Positions 57,903-61,749 of a DNA stretch of 61,749 nucleotides are shown one piece after another. How positions within the stretch are numbered: position 1 is the first letter of the stretch; every line of letters starts with the position of its first letter. Under the pieces are notes generated by a model. It was not told the DNA's origin, ran no database searches, and saw only the letters and a program-made list of their open reading frames with translations. Origin of the DNA: Paenibacillus glycanilyticus (GTDB lineage Bacteria > Bacillota > Bacilli > Paenibacillales > Paenibacillaceae); contig NZ_JAMBNP010000022.1 in NCBI RefSeq assembly GCF_023715145.1, forward strand, positions 1 through 61,749. Direction: 5' to 3'. The position numbers and the translations under genes are program-made.

Positions 57903-59675
57903 GTGAGTCATATTGCATTGTATCGTGCCTGGCGTCCGCAGACGTTCCGGGATATGGTTGGACAACAGCATATTATACAAACGCTGCAAAATGCGATTCG
58001 AGAGGATCGCGTCTCGCATGCCTATTTATTTAACGGACCTCGGGGGACTGGCAAAACAACAACCGCTAAGGTTCTGGCGAAAGCAGTTAACTGTGAGCGG
58101 GGCCCCGCTGAAGAGCCTTGTAATGAATGTGATGCGTGCCGCGGTATTACTGCCGGTCATATTATGGACGTTGTTGAGATTGATGCGGCTTCTAACCGGG
58201 GTATTGATGAAATTCGGGACATTCGCGACAAAGTTCGTTATGCCCCGTCTGAAGTTCGATATAAAGTGTATATTATTGATGAAGTTCATATGCTTACCTC
58301 CGAAGCGTTCAATGCGCTACTCAAGACATTAGAGGAGCCGCCGGGACATGTTATCTTTATCCTGGCTACTACTGAACCTCATAAGCTTCCGGCTACCATT
58401 ATCTCGCGCTGTCAAAGATTCGACTTTCGGCAAGTCTCGCTGGAGGAACAGTCGGAACGGCTGCTGGAGATTTGCAGGGAAGAAGGTATTGAAGCCGAGG
58501 ATGACGCTATTGCTTATATTGCCCGTTTATCCGAGGGCGGTATGCGGGATGCGATAAGTCTACTTGAGCAGGTGGCTGCTTTTGGCGGATCCCGGATTAC
58601 TCTTGACGGTGCCGTCGATGTAACGGGCGGCATGGCTGCTGATCAGTTCTATGCGCTGGCAGAAGCTATAAGAGATCGTAATGTTGCGGCAATCATGCCG
58701 CTTGTAGAAGGGTTAACGCAAGCGGGCAAGAGCGCGGATAAATGCATGGAGAATCTAATCTTCTACTTCCGGGATTTGTTGGTCTTAAAGCTGGCTCCCC
58801 AAGGTGCCGTAACGGAACGGGTTGTGGATGCTGATCGTTTCCGGGAAATGGCCGATGCGTTCAGCTCTGAACGGTTGTTTAAGATGATTGATACGCTTAA
58901 TGGCTATCAATCGGATATGAAGCATGCTTCTCAGCCGCAAACCTTGTTTGAGGTTGCGTTGATGAAGATTTGCACGATTAGCAATGAGGGCGGAGCCGGA
59001 TCGGCTAGCGGGGGAGCTCCGGCTTCTCAGCCAGCTGCTTCCGCGGAAGTAAATCGTTTGCGTCAGCAGGTAGAGGTGCTTGAGCGTAAGCTGGAACAGC
59101 TCATCCAGAGCGGAGCAGCCGTTGGCTCTGGTGCCGGCGCAGCCGACAGCGGAGCTGTTCGACAAGCTGCTAATCAGTCCCGCCGGGGCGGGTTTGGCGG
59201 AAGCGGGGCTCCGATCAGCAGGTCTACCGTGAAGCTTGATCCTTTTGTGGCCGCAGCCGGCAGTCCCGGTACAGGACAGGCAAGGATGAAGTGGAACGAA
59301 GTGCTCCAGCGGGTGAAGGAGACCAGAATTACGGTACATGCGTGGCTGGTTGACGGTGAACCCGTGGCTGCAACGGATGCTACGATACTGGTTGCCTTCA
59401 AGAACACCATGCACCGGGAGACTACGGAGCGTCCCGCACACCGGGAGATCATCGAGCGGGTGATGCAGGACATTTTCGGCAATCCGGTTAAGCTGGCAAC
59501 CTGTATGCTGAAGGAATGGCAAAGCGCGACCAGCCGTTCAGGCGAACAGCAGGATGAAACATTGGAATTACAACCGGATGCGATTGACACCGGAGAGGAA
59601 CAGCGTCCACAATGGATAGAGGAAGCGGTTAAGCTTTTTGGTGAAGACTTAGTTGTAATTAAAGAAGATAATTAA
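57903..59675 (+). CDS. dnaX: DNA polymerase III subunits gamma/tau
   Basis: The clamp-loader ATPase, 590 residues. Walker A GPRGTGKTTT, a four-cysteine zinc module (CxxxxxxxxCxxCxxC, in CNECDAC), DEVHMLT and the SRC sensor (TIISRCQRF) form the core of about 370 residues. A Ser/Ala/Gly-rich coiled linker and a tau-type C-terminal domain follow. The start is GTG, with AAGGGA about 11 bases upstream. It is followed by ebfC and recR as in most Bacillota. Confidence 0.97.
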   Translation: MSHIALYRAWRPQTFRDMVGQQHIIQTLQNAIREDRVSHAYLFNGPRGTGKTTTAKVLAKAVNCERGPAEEPCNECDACRGITAGHIMDVVEIDAASNRGIDEIRDIRDKVRYAPSEVRYKVYIIDEVHMLTSEAFNALLKTLEEPPGHVIFILATTEPHKLPATIISRCQRFDFRQVSLEEQSERLLEICREEGIEAEDDAIAYIARLSEGGMRDAISLLEQVAAFGGSRITLDGAVDVTGGMAADQFYALAEAIRDRNVAAIMPLVEGLTQAGKSADKCMENLIFYFRDLLVLKLAPQGAVTERVVDADRFREMADAFSSERLFKMIDTLNGYQSDMKHASQPQTLFEVALMKICTISNEGGAGSASGGAPASQPAASAEVNRLRQQVEVLERKLEQLIQSGAAVGSGAGAADSGAVRQAANQSRRGGFGGSGAPISRSTVKLDPFVAAAGSPGTGQARMKWNEVLQRVKETRITVHAWLVDGEPVAATDATILVAFKNTMHRETTERPAHREIIERVMQDIFGNPVKLATCMLKEWQSATSRSGEQQDETLELQPDAIDTGEEQRPQWIEEAVKLFGEDLVVIKEDN

Positions 59676-59698
59676 CTATTACGATGAGGTGACAAGTC

Positions 59699-60010
59699 AT
59701 GAATAACATGAACCAAATGATGAAGCAAGTGAAGAAAATGCAAGAGCAAATGATGAAAGCGCAAGAAGAGCTTGTTAACAAAACCGTTGAAGGTACTGCC
59801 GGCGGCGGTGTCGTAACCGTAGTCGCTAACGGTCATAAGAAAATTCTCAGCATCACGATCAAGCCTGAAGCGGTAGATCCGGATGATGTAGAAATGCTGC
59901 AAGACCTTGTTTTGACGGCAGTTAACGACGTATTAACTAAAGTAGACGAGATTGCGAACCAGGACATGGGCAAATTCACGGGCGGCATGAAAATTCCTGG
60001 CTTGTTCTAG
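59699..60010 (+). CDS. ebfC: YbaB/EbfC nucleoid-associated protein
   Basis: A 103-residue DNA-binding dimer. It opens with a Met/Gln/Lys-rich helix (MNQMMKQVKKMQEQMMKAQEELVNK, split by the start) and has GGGVVTVVANGHKKILSI in the middle. The homologue in B. subtilis is yaaK. GATGAGGTG is about eight bases before the ATG. It lies between dnaX and recR. Confidence 0.96.
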   Translation: MNNMNQMMKQVKKMQEQMMKAQEELVNKTVEGTAGGGVVTVVANGHKKILSITIKPEAVDPDDVEMLQDLVLTAVNDVLTKVDEIANQDMGKFTGGMKIPGLF

Positions 60011-60054
60011 GGCGGAATGCTTGCCTATATACCATATACAAGCTAGACGTATGC

Positions 60055-60080
60055 TGACGCCGCCGCAAGGGCGGCGTCAG
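60055..60080 (+). other. GC-rich hairpin between ebfC and recR
   Basis: TGACGCCGCC and GGCGGCGTCA pair perfectly around GCAAG. There is no T-run, so it is more likely an RNA-stability or processing element than a full terminator. Confidence 0.6.
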
Positions 60081-60116
60081 CCGTTTAAGCTGGAGGCTTG
60101 AAAGGAGCTGCGCGTT

Positions 60117-60716
60117 TTGTTTTACCCCGAACCGATAGCGAAGCTGATCGACGCCTTTACGCGGCTTCCTGGCGTTGGACCGAAGACAGCTGCAAGATTG
60201 GCTTTTCACGTGCTTCGAATGAAAGAGGATGACGTCATTGATTTCGCCAAGGCGCTTGTCAGCGTAAAAAGGAATTTAACGTACTGCTCCGTCTGCTGCA
60301 ATATTACCGACACGGATCCATGCCGGATCTGTCAGGATAAGACGCGCGATAACTCTGTCATCTGTGTAGTCCAGGAGTCGAAGGACCTTGTGGCAATGGA
60401 GCGGACGAAAGAGTTTCAGGGCCATTATCATGTGCTGCAAGGCGCCATCTCGCCGATTGAAGGTATCGGCCCCGATCAGATTAAGATAGCAGAGCTGCTT
60501 CGCCGTTTGAGCGATGAGCGCGTACAAGAGTTGATTTTGGCGACGAATCCGAACATTGAAGGCGAAGCGACTGCAATGTATATTTCGAGGCTCGTTAAGC
60601 CGTTTGGCATTAAGGTAACCCGCATTGCGCACGGACTGCCGGTTGGCGGCGATCTCGAATATGCCGATGAGGTAACTTTGTCCAAAGCACTGGAAGGACG
60701 CCGAGAGTTGAGCTAG
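60117..60716 (+). CDS. recR: Recombination protein RecR
   Basis: Works with RecF and RecO to load RecA on gapped DNA. The 199-residue protein has the helix-hairpin-helix (LPGVGPKTAARLAF), the four-cysteine zinc finger (CSVCCNITDTDPCRIC), and the Toprim domain (VICVVQESKDLVAME, YHVLQGAISPIEGIGPDQI). The start is TTG with AAAGGAG upstream. Confidence 0.97.
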   Translation: MFYPEPIAKLIDAFTRLPGVGPKTAARLAFHVLRMKEDDVIDFAKALVSVKRNLTYCSVCCNITDTDPCRICQDKTRDNSVICVVQESKDLVAMERTKEFQGHYHVLQGAISPIEGIGPDQIKIAELLRRLSDERVQELILATNPNIEGEATAMYISRLVKPFGIKVTRIAHGLPVGGDLEYADEVTLSKALEGRRELS

Positions 60717-60864
60717 AGCAATTATTCCGATAAGAGTCGTTTTCCGTTATGGGAGGCGGCTCTTGTTTTGTTTTCACGCGAGCAATCCGTTCTAAATCTA
60801 AGCAAGCCTCTATACATATATAGAAATGTCTTGTCCGAATGGACGAGCAAGGAGGCGAAGCGGA

Positions 60865-61182
60865 ATGGCAAACCTATGGCGAGAAATGAAGCAGCCTAAT
60901 GAAAGCAAACACGCGGGCGGATTAGAGATGATGAGAACGCAGATACTGCCTGTACCAGAACCGGATACAGCGGAATGGAGAGAACATCTACGTGCGGAAA
61001 TTGAAGAAGCTCACAAAGAGTGGGTGAATGCGACAAGGTTCTTCGACGTGGCAGTTGGAGAAGATCAGATTGATTATGCCATCTACGCGCTTATTACTGC
61101 GGAAAAACGATATGAGATGCTTATTCGTATTGCCAAGCGGACATGCAGTGCTTGGCCGGAGTGGAGGGGGACATTACAATGA
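60865..61182 (+). CDS. yaaL: YaaL family protein (DUF2508)
   Basis: A 105-residue helical protein of unknown function. The core (LRAEIEEAHKEWVNATRFFD and DYAIYALITAEKRYEMLIRIAKR) matches B. subtilis YaaL, which is about 70 residues; the extra length is N-terminal. AAGGAGG is about nine bases before the ATG. It overlaps bofA by ATGA and lies between recR and bofA exactly as in B. subtilis. Confidence 0.85.
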   Translation: MANLWREMKQPNESKHAGGLEMMRTQILPVPEPDTAEWREHLRAEIEEAHKEWVNATRFFDVAVGEDQIDYAIYALITAEKRYEMLIRIAKRTCSAWPEWRGTLQ

Positions 61183-61442
61183 AAACGGTATGGCTGGCTA
61201 TACTCATCTTATCTTCTGTAGCGCTGATTGCTGTTCTGCTCCGACAACGGATGTCTTGGACTTGGGTTCGCAACTTTAACATTCACTTTGTACTTGCCGC
61301 CGCTGTTCTTTATGTACTTAATTTCTCCGGCCTAATTCCTAATATATATATTCCGTTAAATCCGGTTACAATAGGTACTGTTGTCGTGCTTGGTGTTCCG
61401 GGTATCGCACTAATTGCGGGGGTTCAATACTTCATTGTATAA
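61179..61442 (+). CDS. bofA: Pro-sigma-K processing inhibitor BofA
   Basis: An 87-residue membrane protein that holds the SpoIVFB protease inactive in the mother-cell outer forespore membrane until a signal arrives. Seen are an N-terminal helix, a second helix (NIHFVLAAAVLYVLNFSG), and the conserved ending around IPLNPVTIGTVVVLGVPGIALI. GGAGGGGG is seven bases before the ATG, which overlaps the yaaL stop. Confidence 0.93.
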   Translation: MKTVWLAILILSSVALIAVLLRQRMSWTWVRNFNIHFVLAAAVLYVLNFSGLIPNIYIPLNPVTIGTVVVLGVPGIALIAGVQYFIV

Positions 61443-61468
61443 GTCCGTAAAGTTTTTTGTCCGAAGGG

Positions 61469-61498
61469 TTGACCTGCTTGTTCGATTCATGGTATATT
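61469..61498 (+). promoter_or_regulatory. rRNA operon promoter P1
   Basis: TTGACC (61469-61474), an 18-base spacer and TATATT (61493-61498). First of two tandem promoters before the next rRNA operon. Confidence 0.75.
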
Positions 61499-61556
61499 AC
61501 TTCTCGCGCTAAGTGCAAGGAAATAAAAGCTTCAAAAAAGTTTTTGAAAAAAGTAC

Positions 61557-61586
61557 TTGCAATCATCTAGGCGGCTGTGATATATT
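61557..61586 (+). promoter_or_regulatory. rRNA operon promoter P2
   Basis: TTGCAA (61557-61562), an 18-base spacer and TATATT (61581-61586), 88 bases after P1, with A/T-rich sequence before it. Confidence 0.8.
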
Positions 61587-61629
61587 ATAAAAGTCGCCGC
61601 TGAGAAACACGGACGACAACGAGAAAAGA

Positions 61630-61749
61630 AATTGTTCTTTGAAAACTGAACAACGAGCAAAACTGCCCCGTTAGAAATAACGGAAAAAGCGATAAAACAA
61701 AGTTTGAGCAAGTCAAACAACCAAGGGGTTTTCGTCGATCGGTTTCGGT
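61630..61749 (+). other. rRNA leader (16S precursor)
   Basis: The stretch TTGTTCTTTGAAAACTGAAC is the usual Bacillota rRNA leader with a boxA-like antitermination site. The mature 16S sequence is not reached before the window ends. In B. subtilis an rRNA operon also follows bofA. Confidence 0.8.

Overview
The window is a piece of a low-to-moderate GC, endospore-forming Bacillota chromosome, most likely Paenibacillus or a close relative. Evidence for this includes ribosome-binding sites of the GGAGG type with frequent TTG and GTG starts, sporulation genes (Spo0F, a Spo0E-type phosphatase, a PAS sensor kinase, BofA, SspP, a NucB-like nuclease) and Bacillus-like gene order. No phage, insertion sequence, CRISPR array or integrase was found.

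Layout. 1-126 is the 5S gene closing an rRNA operon. 246-7756 holds a GNAT protein, then guaB, dacA, pdxS, pdxT, serS and tRNA-Ser. This matches the origin-proximal order of Bacillus subtilis, where an rRNA operon is followed by yaaC-guaB-dacA-pdxST-serS. 7850-17850 is accessory: a cluster of five DnaA-box matches, small spore-associated genes including sspP, a lipoprotein, a DsbA-like protein, a nuclease, a nucleotide-sugar dehydrogenase, a glycosyltransferase, an incomplete methionine ABC importer, DinB and MBL proteins, and a phosphatase gene with no ATG, GTG or TTG start. 17922-22507 holds tRNA-Arg, a Spo0E-like gene, tadA, a second DnaA-box group in front of a sporulation-type kinase, and rluF. 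22616-31908 holds motAB, a YkuI-like EAL protein, an MFS transporter, an NlpC/P60 protein behind a c-di-AMP riboswitch, and an M1 peptidase. 32013-43204 holds ywhD, a four-gene ECF-sigma operon, a cyclophilin, a quinol oxidase operon and a class A PBP.

43357-56910 is speE, ywiB, argS, rpoE, pyrG, spo0F, murA, rho, rpmE, the block that lies near 326 degrees in B. subtilis. 57473-61442 returns to the origin-proximal order: SRP RNA, dnaX, ebfC, recR, yaaL, bofA. The window ends in the tandem promoters and leader of the next rRNA operon. Relative to B. subtilis, the interval between two rRNA operons has been opened and filled with accessory genes and a block from elsewhere.

Functional themes are nucleotide and cofactor synthesis (guaB, pyrG, pdxST), cell wall (dacA, murA, pbpG, NlpC/P60), phosphorelay control of sporulation, respiration by a quinol oxidase, motility and cyclic-dinucleotide signalling. 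Coordinates of promoters and hairpins were read by eye. No alignment, folding or database search was run.
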